DNA from: Sciscionella marina DSM 45152
GTDB taxonomy: Bacteria; Actinomycetota; Actinomycetes; Mycobacteriales; Pseudonocardiaceae
NCBI RefSeq assembly: GCF_000379465.1
Contig: NZ_KB905399.1
Span: 1-64,000 of the forward strand
Length of the DNA: 64,000 nucleotides
Direction: 5' to 3'
This document shows positions 43,584 to 53,140 of the stretch, one piece after another. Made by a program: the position numbers and the translations under genes. Every line of letters starts with the position of its first letter. Position 1 is the first letter of the stretch. The notes below the pieces were generated by a model, which saw nothing but the letters and a program-made list of their open reading frames with translations, searched no databases and was not told the DNA's origin.

Positions 43584-45575
43584 TTGACCTCAATCCAGCC
43601 CGGCAGCACGGGGCCTGCCGATCGAGCCCGTTCCGATGAAGCCGATCTGGTCTGGTGCCCCGGCCCCGCCGAACTCGCCCGCAGTCGTGCCGAACGATTC
43701 CGGGTGCACGCGGGAGCTTCGGATCCGGCCGGCCTCAACGACATCGCGCGGGATGATCCCGCGGCGTTCTGGGCAACCGTGACCGCGTGGCTCGGGTTTT
43801 CCTGGCAGCGCAAGGCCGATGCGGTGCTGGACCAGCTGGCCGAGCCGCACACCACGCGGTGGTTTCCCGGTGGAAGGTTCAACCTGGCCGACAACGCCGT
43901 GCGCCGGTGGGTTCGCGAAGGCCGCGGTGACGACGTCGCGCTGGTGTCCGAGGATGAATCCGGCGAACGGACCAGCCATACCTTCATCGAGTTGTCCGAG
44001 CTGGTGGACCGCGTTGCGCGGGGGCTGCGTGCTGTCGGTGTCGAACCGGGCGACCGGGTCGGGATGCAGCTCGGGATGACGGTCGAAGCGGTGGCGGTGC
44101 AGCTCGGCTGCGCACTGATCGGGGCGGTGCTGGTGCCGGTGTTCTCCGGTTTCGGCTCCGGCGCCGTCGCCGAACGATTGCGCCTTTCCGGTGCGGTCGT
44201 GCACATCGTCTCCGGTGTGACTGTCCGGCGTGGACGGACGCTGAGCCTGCGGCAGCGCACTGCGGACGCGCTCGAGGCAGCGCACAGTGTGCGCACCACC
44301 GTCGTCGTCGGCGATCTGGACGACACGGCCAGTCCACGCCTGCGTGGAGAAATAAGCTGGCAGCAGCTGATCACTCCGGAAGGACCGGCCGGACCGGTCG
44401 AAGCCGCCGAGTTGCCCGCCGATCATCCGCTGCTGATCGCCTACACCTCGGGTACCACGGGCGCACCCAAGGGCGTAGTGCTCAGCCAGGCCGGATTCGC
44501 GGTGAAGGCCGCGTTCGATGCGGCATTCTGCTTTGACATCGGCCCAGGCGACCTTGCCTGCTGGATCACCGATCCCGGCTGGATCATGTGCCCCATCACC
44601 GTCCTGGGTGGTCTGTTGGCCGGGAGTGCGGTGGGGGTGTACTCGGGCTCGGTCGACCACCCGGACGCCGGCCGATTGTGGCGCGTGGTGCATGGGCTGG
44701 GGATCACGATGCTGGGTGTCTCGCCGACAATGGTGCGCATCTTGGCAGCCGCCGATCCCGATCTGGCTGCGCCCGAACTCGGCAGGCTACGCGTTTTTGC
44801 CTCCAGCGGCGAACCTTGGACGCCGGACGCCTACGCTTGGCTGTTCGCCACAATCGGCTGCCGGGAAATACCGATCATCAACTACTCCGGCGGTACCGAG
44901 GTTTCCGGTGCGATCCTGTCCAACACCACATCGCAACCGATCCATCCGTGCGGGTTCGCCGGCCCATTGCCCGGTATGGCGGCAGAAATCGCAGACGAGC
45001 AAGGACATCCGGTGCACCACGGGGTCGGGGAGCTCGTACTGCGCACCCCGTCACCCGGAATGCCCACCACCTTCTGGGCGGAACCGGAACGCTACCGGCG
45101 CACCTACTGGGACCGCTGGCCCGGCACCTGGGTGCACGGCGATTCTGTCGAAGTCAGCGGTCCCGAGGCGGTCTGGTACATCCGCGGGCGCAGCGACGAC
45201 ACCTTGAAGGTGGCCGGCAAGCGCGTCGGTCCTGCGGAAGTCGAAGGCATCGCCAACAGCCTGGACGTGGTCCTGGAATCCGCCGCGGTCGGTGTCCCCG
45301 ACGATGTGAAGGGCGAGGCGATCGCGGTGTTCCTGCGGCTCGCTCCCGGCACTGCGGAGGAACCTGTCCGCACGGCGGTGCGTGGCCGGATCGTGGACAA
45401 CCTCGGCAAACCCCTCAAGCCCAAGGCGGTGCTGGTCGTCGATCAACTGCCCCGTACGCGCAGCGGGAAGATCATGCGAAGAGTCGTTCGGGCCGTGTAC
45501 CTCGGCCAGGAGGTGACGAACGTGTCCGCGTTGGAGAACGCCGACGCACTCGAATCCATCCGGGAGGCGCGATGA
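43584..45575 (+). CDS. acyl-CoA/acetoacetyl-CoA synthetase family ligase
   Basis: A 663-residue ANL-superfamily ligase. It has AMP-binding core LLIAYTSGTTGAPKGVVLSQ, NYSGGTEVSGAIL (A5), YIRGRSDDTLKVAGKRVGP (A7-A8), and catalytic Lys in RTRSGKIMRRVVRA (A10). The N-terminal ACAS-type lead (WFPGGRFNLADNAVRRWV) points to acetate/propionate/acetoacetate-type acids. I prefer the TTG after GTGGAGGCCAAGG; the frame is open 15 codons further. It starts a six-gene overlapping operon and would activate the pathway acid. Confidence 0.88.
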   Translation: MTSIQPGSTGPADRARSDEADLVWCPGPAELARSRAERFRVHAGASDPAGLNDIARDDPAAFWATVTAWLGFSWQRKADAVLDQLAEPHTTRWFPGGRFNLADNAVRRWVREGRGDDVALVSEDESGERTSHTFIELSELVDRVARGLRAVGVEPGDRVGMQLGMTVEAVAVQLGCALIGAVLVPVFSGFGSGAVAERLRLSGAVVHIVSGVTVRRGRTLSLRQRTADALEAAHSVRTTVVVGDLDDTASPRLRGEISWQQLITPEGPAGPVEAAELPADHPLLIAYTSGTTGAPKGVVLSQAGFAVKAAFDAAFCFDIGPGDLACWITDPGWIMCPITVLGGLLAGSAVGVYSGSVDHPDAGRLWRVVHGLGITMLGVSPTMVRILAAADPDLAAPELGRLRVFASSGEPWTPDAYAWLFATIGCREIPIINYSGGTEVSGAILSNTTSQPIHPCGFAGPLPGMAAEIADEQGHPVHHGVGELVLRTPSPGMPTTFWAEPERYRRTYWDRWPGTWVHGDSVEVSGPEAVWYIRGRSDDTLKVAGKRVGPAEVEGIANSLDVVLESAAVGVPDDVKGEAIAVFLRLAPGTAEEPVRTAVRGRIVDNLGKPLKPKAVLVVDQLPRTRSGKIMRRVVRAVYLGQEVTNVSALENADALESIREAR

Positions 45576-46732
45576 CCCTGCACGGATCCTGTGCCGTCAC
45601 CGGTGTCGCAGAAATCCCTCCGCGCCGCACGACGCGCGGGCAGACAACGCTAGGGCTGATCGGTAGGCTCGCCGCGGCCGCCGTGGCCGACGCCGGACTC
45701 GAACCGTCCGATGTGGACGGACTGCTCGTCGGCCCCCAGGTAGGCGAGACCCCGCAGCACGTGCCGGCCACCGTCGCCGAATACCTGGGCCTGGAGCCCC
45801 GCTACGGTGATGTAGTCGATCTCGGCGGTGCCGCTGGGCCGGGTATGATCTGGCGCGCGGCAGCGGCGATCCGAGCCGGCATGTGCGATACCGTCCTTTG
45901 TGTACTCGCCAACACCCGGGACCCGGACAACGTGCCGCGCTCGCCCAACCGCAACCCGATCCGCGAGTTCGAAGTTCCCTATGGTGCCAGCGGCGCGAAC
46001 CAGGCCTATGCGATGGCCGCCGCCCGTCACATGGCTGATTTCGGTACCACGGCGGAACAACTGGCCTCGGTCCCGGTATTCGAACGCCGCAACGCCGGGC
46101 TCAACCCCGACGCGGTGTTCCACGGCAAGGACATCGCCGTCGAGGATGTGCTGTCATCGCCGATGATCGCGTGGCCGTTGCGGCGGTTGGAGATCGTGAT
46201 GCCCTGCGGTGGCGGGGCCGCTGCGGTGGTGCAGCGCGCGGACCCAGCCCGGCGCGCCCCGCACTGTCCGGTGCTGCTGCTCGGGGCGGGGGAGAAGCTG
46301 ACTCACCGGTCCTTGAGCCAGGCTCCGGAACTGACGACCACGCCGCTGGCGGCGGCGATCGCCACTTCGTACGACATGGCCGGAGTGCAAGCGAACGACG
46401 TTGACGTGTTCTCCCTCTACGACTGCTATTCCATCATGCTCGCGCTGACGTTGGAAGATGCCGGGCTATGCCGCAAAGGTGACGTCGGGCCGTGGATGGC
46501 CGATCAGGATTTCTCCTCAACGGGCAATTTCCCGGTCAACCCGCACGGTGGTCAGCTCGCCTGCGGGCAGGCTGATCTCGCGGGCGGGATGTGTCACCTT
46601 GTGGAGGCTGTCCGGCAACTGCGCGGCGAAGCAGGTGCCAGGCAGGTGACCGACGCCGAACTCGCGCTCGTCACCGGGAACGGTGCCACGCTCGGCGAAG
46701 AGGTCGCGATCGTGCTGGGAGCTGCCGGATGA
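45572..46732 (+). CDS. thiolase-like / lipid-transfer acyltransferase
   Basis: A 386-residue SCP2-type thiolase. It has CAVTGVAEIPPRRTTRGQTT at the start, DVFSLYDCYSIMLALTLEDA, and NPHGGQLACGQADLAGGMCH with the HGG catalytic His. The usual nucleophile Cys position near residue 90 is replaced by a GGAAGPGMIWRAAAAI segment, so it may work with the DUF35 partner as a non-standard thiolase or aldolase. The next gene is the OB-fold partner that such proteins need. Confidence 0.83.
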   Translation: MTLHGSCAVTGVAEIPPRRTTRGQTTLGLIGRLAAAAVADAGLEPSDVDGLLVGPQVGETPQHVPATVAEYLGLEPRYGDVVDLGGAAGPGMIWRAAAAIRAGMCDTVLCVLANTRDPDNVPRSPNRNPIREFEVPYGASGANQAYAMAAARHMADFGTTAEQLASVPVFERRNAGLNPDAVFHGKDIAVEDVLSSPMIAWPLRRLEIVMPCGGGAAAVVQRADPARRAPHCPVLLLGAGEKLTHRSLSQAPELTTTPLAAAIATSYDMAGVQANDVDVFSLYDCYSIMLALTLEDAGLCRKGDVGPWMADQDFSSTGNFPVNPHGGQLACGQADLAGGMCHLVEAVRQLRGEAGARQVTDAELALVTGNGATLGEEVAIVLGAAG

Positions 46733-47145
46733 GCGCCGTACCGCGCCCGGGGCGCCTGAGCACGCCCGCGACCGCCGAATACTGGCGGGCAGCCGCCGAC
46801 GGTCACCTGCTGATCCAGCGTTGCCTCCATTGTGGACACAAGCAGCTCTACCCCCGCACACTGTGCACCCGGTGCTGGTCGGCGGAACTGGGATGGCAGG
46901 AAACGGTGGGGACCGGCTCGGTCAGGACGTTCACCGTGATCGAGGTGCCGGGCCATCCCGCATGGCGGGAAGAAGCCCCTTACCTGATCGCGCTCGTCGA
47001 GCTGGACGAAGGCCCTTGCCTGCTCGCGGGCGTGCTCGGCTCGGATCCGTACCGGGTCGCGGTGGGGCAGCGGGTCCGGTTCGTCGCCGACTCCGGGGGA
47101 GACCCCGCTGGGCCCCTCCCGTTCTTTGCCAGGGATGAGCCGTGA
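46729..47145 (+). CDS. DUF35 OB-fold/Zn-ribbon acyl-CoA-associated protein
   Basis: A 138-residue partner of SCP2-type thiolases and retro-aldolases. The rubredoxin-like zinc ribbon RCLHCGHKQLYPRTLCTRCW supplies four Cys and is followed by an OB fold (VGTGSVRTFTVIEVPGHPAW, VAVGQRVRFVADSGG). It is ATGA-coupled to the thiolase-like gene, which supports a complex channelling an acyl-CoA intermediate. Confidence 0.9.
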   Translation: MSAVPRPGRLSTPATAEYWRAAADGHLLIQRCLHCGHKQLYPRTLCTRCWSAELGWQETVGTGSVRTFTVIEVPGHPAWREEAPYLIALVELDEGPCLLAGVLGSDPYRVAVGQRVRFVADSGGDPAGPLPFFARDEP

Positions 47146-48338
47146 GCCCCCGGTTGCAGCGTGGTGCGGTCGCTTTGGTGCAGGTGTTCGGGCTGGCGGT
47201 GTGGTTTTCGGTGTCGGCGGTGGTGCCCAGTCTGCGCGCGGACTGGGGTGTGTCGACGACGGCGGCGGTGTGGCTGACCGGGTCCGTCCAATTGGGATTC
47301 GTCGCCGGCGCGCTGGGGTCCACGGCGTTGAACTTGCCTGACCGGGTACGTCCGCATGTGTTGCTGGCGGGTAGTGCGGGGCTCGCCGCGGTGTGCACGG
47401 TGTTGCTGGCCTGGTTCGTCGACGGGATGCCGGGTGCGTTGCCGTTGCGGTTTCTGACCGGGGTGTTCCTCTCCGGTGTCTATCCGGTGGGGATCAAGCT
47501 GATGGCGTCGTGGTCCGGGCAGGCCGCTCGGGGCCGTGCGCTGGGCATCCTGGTGGGGGCGCTCACGCTCGGGTCGACCTTGCCACACCTGATCGGCGGG
47601 TTCGGTAGCCTCCCCTGGCGTGCCGTGTTGGAAGCGGCTGCGCTGATCGGGTTGCTGGGGGCCGCTGTCGCGGCGGTCGTCGTGCGCCCGGGCCCGCACC
47701 TGAGCACCGCCGCCCCGGCTCGCAACGCGCGCTACGCCCTCATGATGTTTCGTGAGCGTGGGCCGTTGCTGGCGAACATCGGGTATTTCGGCCACATGTG
47801 GGAGCTGTACGCACTGTGGACGTGGATTCCCAGCTATCTGTTGGCCACACCTGCTGCGAGGAGTTTCCCGGTGTCGACGGAGATCGTCGTGTTCGCGACC
47901 ATGGGGGTCACCGGAGCATTGGGTTGCCTGCTCGGGGGCTGGGGCGCGGACCGCTACGGGCGTTCGCCGGCCGCGGTTGTCGCTCTGGTCGTGAGTGGGA
48001 CGTGTTGTGCCCTGTCGCCGTGGGTGTTCAACGCCGGCCCGGCTGTGCTCTCGGTGTTCTGCGCGATCTGGGGTGCGGCGGTCATCGCCGATTCCGGTGT
48101 GTTCTCTGCTGCGCTTTCGGAAACAGCCGATGCTCGTTTCGTCGGTACCGCGCTCACTGCCCAGACCGCGCTCGGGTTCGCGCTGACGGTCGTCAGCATC
48201 CAGCTGATCCCGGTGCTGGTCGGGTTGACCAGCTGGCGTTTCGCTTTTCTGCTGCTCATTCCCGGCCCCGTGCTCGGGGCGCTCGCGATGCGGGCGCTCG
48301 GTTCGCGAGCCACCAAACAGTTGAAGGAGTCAATATGA
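47142..48338 (+). CDS. MFS transporter
   Basis: A 398-residue major facilitator with about 12 hydrophobic segments (VQVFGLAVWFSVSAVVPSLR, GVFLSGVYPVGIKLMASWSG, GGWGADRYGRSPAAVVALVV). It resembles NarK/CynX-like carriers rather than the MHS pair. GTG start, 4-bp overlaps on both sides. It is embedded in the CoA operon, so import of the acid substrate or export of a product is likely. Confidence 0.85.
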   Translation: MSPRLQRGAVALVQVFGLAVWFSVSAVVPSLRADWGVSTTAAVWLTGSVQLGFVAGALGSTALNLPDRVRPHVLLAGSAGLAAVCTVLLAWFVDGMPGALPLRFLTGVFLSGVYPVGIKLMASWSGQAARGRALGILVGALTLGSTLPHLIGGFGSLPWRAVLEAAALIGLLGAAVAAVVVRPGPHLSTAAPARNARYALMMFRERGPLLANIGYFGHMWELYALWTWIPSYLLATPAARSFPVSTEIVVFATMGVTGALGCLLGGWGADRYGRSPAAVVALVVSGTCCALSPWVFNAGPAVLSVFCAIWGAAVIADSGVFSAALSETADARFVGTALTAQTALGFALTVVSIQLIPVLVGLTSWRFAFLLLIPGPVLGALAMRALGSRATKQLKESI

Positions 48339-48790
48339 CCACGACCGAAACCTGGCCGCTCGGAATGCCCGAGCTGGGCGCGAAAGCCGAGCTGAGCCGC
48401 ACCGTCGGACCGGACGATATCGCGCTTTTCACGGAGCTCTCCGGCGACCGCAATCCCCTGCACTACGACGACGCCGCCGCGAAATCATCCCGATTCGGCG
48501 AGATCGTCGTGCAGGGCGGGGTCACCAGCGCGATCCTCAACGCGGTCGTTGCCGAAAAGCTGCCCGGCCCCGGCACGGTCTTCCTCAGTGTCTCGTGGAA
48601 CTTCACCGCGCCGACCCGGCCCGGTGACATCATCACCGGCCAGGTCGAAGTCACCGAGGTCCGGGAAGACAAACCCATCACGAAACTCAAGTGCACCGTC
48701 GTCCGCGGCGATGGAACCGTCGCCCTGGAAGGAACCGCGGTCTGTTTCACGATGGCGATGTCTGACTGGAAGGGGCCTGGCGATGAGTGA
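48335..48790 (+). CDS. MaoC-like (R)-specific hydratase
   Basis: A 151-residue single hot-dog domain. The hydratase motif is in FTELSGDRNPLHYDDAAAKS with catalytic Asp and His, followed by GEIVVQGGVTSAILNAVVAE. It should add water to an enoyl-CoA, the step before thiolysis by the neighbouring thiolase. ATG follows GAAGGAG and overlaps the MFS stop by 4 bp. Confidence 0.9.
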   Translation: MTTTETWPLGMPELGAKAELSRTVGPDDIALFTELSGDRNPLHYDDAAAKSSRFGEIVVQGGVTSAILNAVVAEKLPGPGTVFLSVSWNFTAPTRPGDIITGQVEVTEVREDKPITKLKCTVVRGDGTVALEGTAVCFTMAMSDWKGPGDE

Positions 48791-49928
48791 ACGCGCCCCC
48801 GTGCTGCTGTCCGCGGCGAGGACTCCCGTGGGCCGATTCGGTGGAGCGCTGAGCGGAGTGGACGCTGCCGATCTGGGTGCCCACGCCGTGCGCTCCGCGC
48901 TGAACCGCGCCGGTGACGTCGAACCCGAGGTGATCCTGCTGGGCAACGTGGTGCAGGCGGGTAATGGGCAGAACCCCGCGCGGGTGGCGGCGACGCGGGG
49001 AGGTGTCGCCACCACGGTACCCGGGATCACGCTGAACAACGTGTGCCTGGCCTCGATGACCGCAGCCGGAATGGCGGCCTCGATGATCCGTGCCGGTGAG
49101 GTGGAAACGGCGCTTGTCGGCGGTTTCGAGTCGATGAGCCGCGCGCCGCACGGGATCCGCCTGCGCGGTGCGGCGAAAGTCGGCGATGCGTCCACTGTGG
49201 ATCTTCTGGTGCGTGATGGGTTGTGGTGCTCGCTCAGTGACCAGGGAATGGGGCCGATGTCCGACGCGGCGACCGCGGAACTGGGTGTCTCGCGCGATGA
49301 CCAGGACGCGTTCGCGGCGGGAAGCCACCTTCGCGCAGCCGCTGCCCTCGACCGGCTCCGCGAAGAAATCGCACCACTTGGCGAACTCGACCGGGACGAA
49401 GGGGTACGGGCCGGTTCGACCCAGCAGAAGCTGGCTTCGCTCTCGCCCGCTTTCACTCCGGGAGGAACGTTGACCGCTGGCAATTCGTCGCAAATGTCCG
49501 ACGCGGGGTCTGCCGGATTCGTATCGACAATGGCGCGGGCAGAGGCGATGGGAATCGAGCCGCTCGCGGAGATCGGAGGGTACGTGTCCATCGCGGGTCC
49601 CGATCCGACGCTGCATCTCAAACCCGCGCGGGCGGCCCGGAAACTACTCGAAGTGCATGGCCTGAGTCCGGCGGACGTGGATCTCTGGGAGGTGAACGAG
49701 GCGTTTGCCGCCGTCGTGCTGGCCACGGCGCGGGATCTCGACGTCGATCTCGACCGCGTCAACGTGAACGGGGGCGCCATCGCTCTCGGCCATCCCCTGG
49801 GCGCATCGGGATTCCGGCTCGTTCTTGCCCTGGCTTACGAAATGTGTCGTCGCGGAGCCGCGGTCGGTGTCGCGGCGATCTGCGGTGGTGGCGGCCAGGG
49901 AGGTGCGCTACTGCTGCGTCGCCGCTGA
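48783..49928 (+). CDS. acetyl-CoA acetyltransferase / 3-ketoacyl-CoA thiolase
   Basis: A 381-residue classical degradative thiolase. It has nucleophile C88 (NNVCLASMTAAGM), the NEAFAAV loop, catalytic His in GGAIALGHPLGASG, and C-terminal Cys in AAICGGGGQGGALLL. All residues are intact. It overlaps MaoC by 8 bp and closes the CoA operon, releasing acetyl-CoA. The substrate could be a short branched or cyclic-derived 3-ketoacyl-CoA. Confidence 0.92.
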   Translation: MSERAPVLLSAARTPVGRFGGALSGVDAADLGAHAVRSALNRAGDVEPEVILLGNVVQAGNGQNPARVAATRGGVATTVPGITLNNVCLASMTAAGMAASMIRAGEVETALVGGFESMSRAPHGIRLRGAAKVGDASTVDLLVRDGLWCSLSDQGMGPMSDAATAELGVSRDDQDAFAAGSHLRAAAALDRLREEIAPLGELDRDEGVRAGSTQQKLASLSPAFTPGGTLTAGNSSQMSDAGSAGFVSTMARAEAMGIEPLAEIGGYVSIAGPDPTLHLKPARAARKLLEVHGLSPADVDLWEVNEAFAAVVLATARDLDVDLDRVNVNGGAIALGHPLGASGFRLVLALAYEMCRRGAAVGVAAICGGGGQGGALLLRRR

Positions 49929-49973
49929 ACTCTTGCACACCAGCCATCGCTGTCCGAAACAAGGAGGTCTCGG

Positions 49974-51329
49974 ATGTCGAACACCGCTGCCCGTAAAGAA
50001 GACGTACCCGAGTCCAGGATGGCGCGCCGAGCACTGGTGGCTTCTGCTGTCGGAAGCGCCATCGAATGGTATGACTTCTACGTCTACGGTCTCTCGGCCG
50101 CGCTGATCTTCAACCACCTGTTCTTTCCGAGCAGCAGCGCCTACTCCGGCACCCTGCTTGCTCTGTCGACCTTCTTCGCCGGATTCCTCACCCGACCGCT
50201 CGGCGCGATGTTCTTCGGTCATTTCGGAGACCGGCTCGGTCGCAGGACGGTACTCATCGCCACCACTCTGATGATGGGACTGGGCACCTTTTTCGTCGGA
50301 CTCGCACCCACCCACGAGATCGCCGGCAGCTGGGGTGCGGTCATCCTTGTCGTCCTGCGTGTCGTGCAGGGCATCGGTGTCGGCGGCGACTGGGGCGGTT
50401 CAGTGCTCATGGCCACCGAGTGGAATTCCGCCGACGGTAAGCGCGGACTGCTCGGTGCCTTGCCTCAGTTTGGCAGTCCACTCGGTTTGATCACCGCGAC
50501 GATTGTCACCGAAGCGACCAACCGCTTGTTCCCCACAGGGAACTACGAATCCTTCGGCTGGCGGATCCTGTTCCTGTTCAGTCTGTTGCTGACTGTCCTC
50601 ACTCTGTTCTTGCGGCTACGCGTGCGCGAAACCACGTCCTTCTCGGACGCCAAGAAGACCGGCGCGCTTCGCCAGGCTCCGGTTGCCTACCTGTTGCGCC
50701 ATCACTGGCGTACAGTCATCAAGGTCACACTGATGCGTACCGGGCAGAATACCGGTTTCTACCTGTTCACCACCTTCGTGCTGAGCTACGGAGTCACCTC
50801 ACTGCACCGTGAGCGCTCCACGATGCTGGTCGCCGTGTTGCTCGCAGCGGCCGTATCGCTCGGGACAACTCTGTTCTGGGGCGCCGTCTCCGACCGGATC
50901 GGCCGCAAACGCATCGTGCTCATCGGAATAGTGGCGATGTTCTGTTTCGCGATCCCGTACTACTCATTACTCGACAGTGGCAGCACGGTGCTGCTGTTCG
51001 TCGGTGTCGTGGTGTCGATGATCGTCCAGGACATGCAGTACGGGCCACAGGGATCCTTCATCGCGGAGAGTTTCCCTGCCGATGTCCGCTACAGCGGCGC
51101 TTCGCTCGGTTACCAGCTTACCTCGATCACATCGGGCGGTCCGGCTCCGCTGATCGCGACGGCGTTGATCGCGACGCTGCATTCCTCGGTCGCGATCGCC
51201 GTGTACCTCATGGTGACCTGTGTGGTTGCTTTTGTTGCCACGATGCTGTTGCCGGGTGTGGACCAACGTCCGGCGAAGCAGCGGTGCGCAGCCGAGGAAT
51301 CCGCATCCGTCGACCCCGAACGGGTCTGA
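49974..51329 (+). CDS. MHS-family MFS transporter, copy 2
   Basis: A 451-residue metabolite:H+ symporter, near-duplicate of the one at 37.7-39.1 kb (shared VASAVGSAIEWYDFYVYGLS, FGHFGDRLGRRTVLI, QGIGVGGDWGGSVLMATEWN, QDMQYGPQGSFIAESFP). AGGAGGTCTC precedes the ATG, 45 bp after the thiolase. Two related importers at the ends of the two opposing operons suggest duplication around one substrate class. Confidence 0.88.
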   Translation: MSNTAARKEDVPESRMARRALVASAVGSAIEWYDFYVYGLSAALIFNHLFFPSSSAYSGTLLALSTFFAGFLTRPLGAMFFGHFGDRLGRRTVLIATTLMMGLGTFFVGLAPTHEIAGSWGAVILVVLRVVQGIGVGGDWGGSVLMATEWNSADGKRGLLGALPQFGSPLGLITATIVTEATNRLFPTGNYESFGWRILFLFSLLLTVLTLFLRLRVRETTSFSDAKKTGALRQAPVAYLLRHHWRTVIKVTLMRTGQNTGFYLFTTFVLSYGVTSLHRERSTMLVAVLLAAAVSLGTTLFWGAVSDRIGRKRIVLIGIVAMFCFAIPYYSLLDSGSTVLLFVGVVVSMIVQDMQYGPQGSFIAESFPADVRYSGASLGYQLTSITSGGPAPLIATALIATLHSSVAIAVYLMVTCVVAFVATMLLPGVDQRPAKQRCAAEESASVDPERV

Positions 51330-51346
51330 GGGTCCTGCGGTGGCTG

Positions 51347-51372
51347 CCGGTTCGGGTGAGGGCGGGAACCGG
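51347..51372. terminator. possible bidirectional terminator
   Basis: CCGGTTC and GAACCGG form 7-bp arms about a 12-nt loop in the 52-bp space between the convergent MHS transporter and LuxR genes. There is no T-run. Confidence 0.35.
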
Positions 51373-51381
51373 AAATCCGGT

Positions 51382-52651
51382 TCAAGTTGCCGTGGCCTCG
51401 ATGCCTGCGTTCGTTGCCAGTGCGGCTGCTTCGCCGCGGGTGATCACGTTCAGCTCTTTCAGCAGGCTGGCGACGTGGAATTTCACGGTGCTTTCGCTGA
51501 CACCGAGATCGGCGCCGATGGCCTTGTTGCGTTTTCCTTGTGTGACAAGCCGTAGGACGTCCATTTCTCGCCGGTTCAGCTCGGCGAGCTTGTTCTTCTC
51601 GGAGTGCTCGGCGGCTGGGGAGAGGGGCAGATCGATAGTGGTCCGGCTTCCCCAGTCGGGAACCGTGTCGATGTCGAGGGTGGCTCCGAGCTTATATGCG
51701 CGTCCTGCCAGCTCGCGGCGTAGTGCCGGGGCGTCCACGCTTCCGGTGCCCTGGTCTCGCACATCGACGCGCAGCGTTTTCTCGTTGCAGTGCTAGGCGA
51801 TGCGCATTCTGTCGAGCCCCCGGCTGGGCGGTGAAGGCCAAGACGGCGGTCCGGGTCATCGCGTGCGCGGCCTTGGCCACTTCGCCGGGTAGCGCGGGCG
51901 CATCTTTGGAGGGAGCGGTGAACTCGATGTGCGCGTCATGGTGTTGCAGCATCTGCCGTATTTCCTTGCGCAGCTTGGTGAATGCGGTGGACCTCGAGTC
52001 ATCGGACGAGGCGAGATCCGACGTCTGTGCTGAACGCAGCGCCACCAGCGCGGCGGAGTCGGTGGCCGCGTGGCGTGCCTGGTGATCGTCCAAGGCCGCA
52101 GAGCGTAGCGAGGTGAGGATGGTGACCAGCGTGGTTTCGTGGGGCGCGGACAATTCCGCGATGGTGCGTGCTCGTTCGCTGGATGCCGCGCGAGATTCGG
52201 CAAGGTAGTCAGGGCTTACTTGGGACACTTGTTGCCGAATCGAGGTCGCCACGATGCCGAAGATCTTTGCCAGCGTGGCGGAATCCGGGAAGTGCCGACG
52301 CCGGGAACAGGGGATGAGCACGAGCAGGGTGCCGACCGGATCCAGTACCACCCATGCCGTTCGTTGCGCTCCGGCGATCGTCGCCGTGGCGGTTCGTGGA
52401 ACGCCCGGTTCCACCATGGCTTTGAGTTCTTCCAACTCCGCGAGGGTGACTTTGTTGATCGTCGTCGTGTCACCGGCTAATTTGCGGGGCCGGCCGGTGC
52501 ACTCGCGAGTGAATATCACCAGAGCGGTGTGCGGCCACCGGTTGGCCAGAAGCCGGGATAACCTCGCGGCGATCTCGTGCCGCGGCCCCTCGATCACCTC
52601 ACGCAGCGCCGGGAGTACCTCGTCCGGGACGGTGCTCACCGCATCACTCAA
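51382..52651 (-). pseudogene. LuxR-type regulator broken by frameshift and amber codon
   Basis: A sensor part (PDEVLPALREVIEGPRHEI, TATIAGAQRTAWVVLDPVGT, GAF-like) and a histidine-kinase-like region lead to an intact C-terminal LuxR HTH (LNRREMDVLRLVTQGKRNKA then LGVSESTVKFHVASLLKELN). The two parts do not join: a C5 run at 51817-51821 marks a shift, and in the restored frame a TAG follows MRIA where relatives have Trp. The TTG start is supported by AGGAGC upstream. It probably once regulated the adjacent CoA/MHS operon. Confidence 0.7.
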
Positions 52652-52789
52652 GCGGTGCCAGCTCCTGTTCGGAAGATCGGGTTTTGTTCGTCTTATGGCT
52701 AGGTCGCCCGCCGGGCTCGCGACGCCGGTGTCGGGGCCGGAATGCCTTGTGGCGTATATTTTTCGCCGAGTAAGAAGGAAATAGGTCTC

Positions 52790-53140
52790 ATGTCGCAACG
52801 CGTGCGTGGTACCATCGCCCGTTCTTCCGGCGCGCCCGTCGAACTCACGGATATCGTCGTTCCCGGGCCGGGGCGCGGCGCGGCGCGGCGAGGTGGTGGT
52901 CGCGGTGGGCGCCTGCGGGGTATGCCACACGGATCTGACCTACCGTGAGGGTGGGGTCAGCGATGAGTTCCCCTTTCTGCTGGGGCACGAAGCTGCCGGT
53001 ACCGTAGAGAGCGTCGGCGAGGACGTGGACTCGGTGCGGCCCGGCGACTTTGTCGTGTTGAACTGGCGTGCGGTGTGCGGCCGCTGCCGGGCGTGTCGCC
53101 GGGGCCGTGCGCAGTACCTGCGGGGCGCACGGTCGATCGG
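52790..53140 (+). pseudogene. mscR: truncated mycothiol-dependent formaldehyde dehydrogenase / nitrosomycothiol reductase
   Basis: Reads [20 protein letters not shown], then after a shift [35 protein letters not shown] and [12 protein letters not shown] (catalytic and structural zinc Cys). This is the N-terminal third of MscR/AdhE2, which detoxifies S-hydroxymethyl- or S-nitroso-mycothiol. The shift falls in tandem GCGGC units near 52875-52895. The gene then ends abruptly where a serine-recombinase tail begins, so the Rossmann domain is lost. It supports a mycothiol-making host. Confidence 0.8.
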
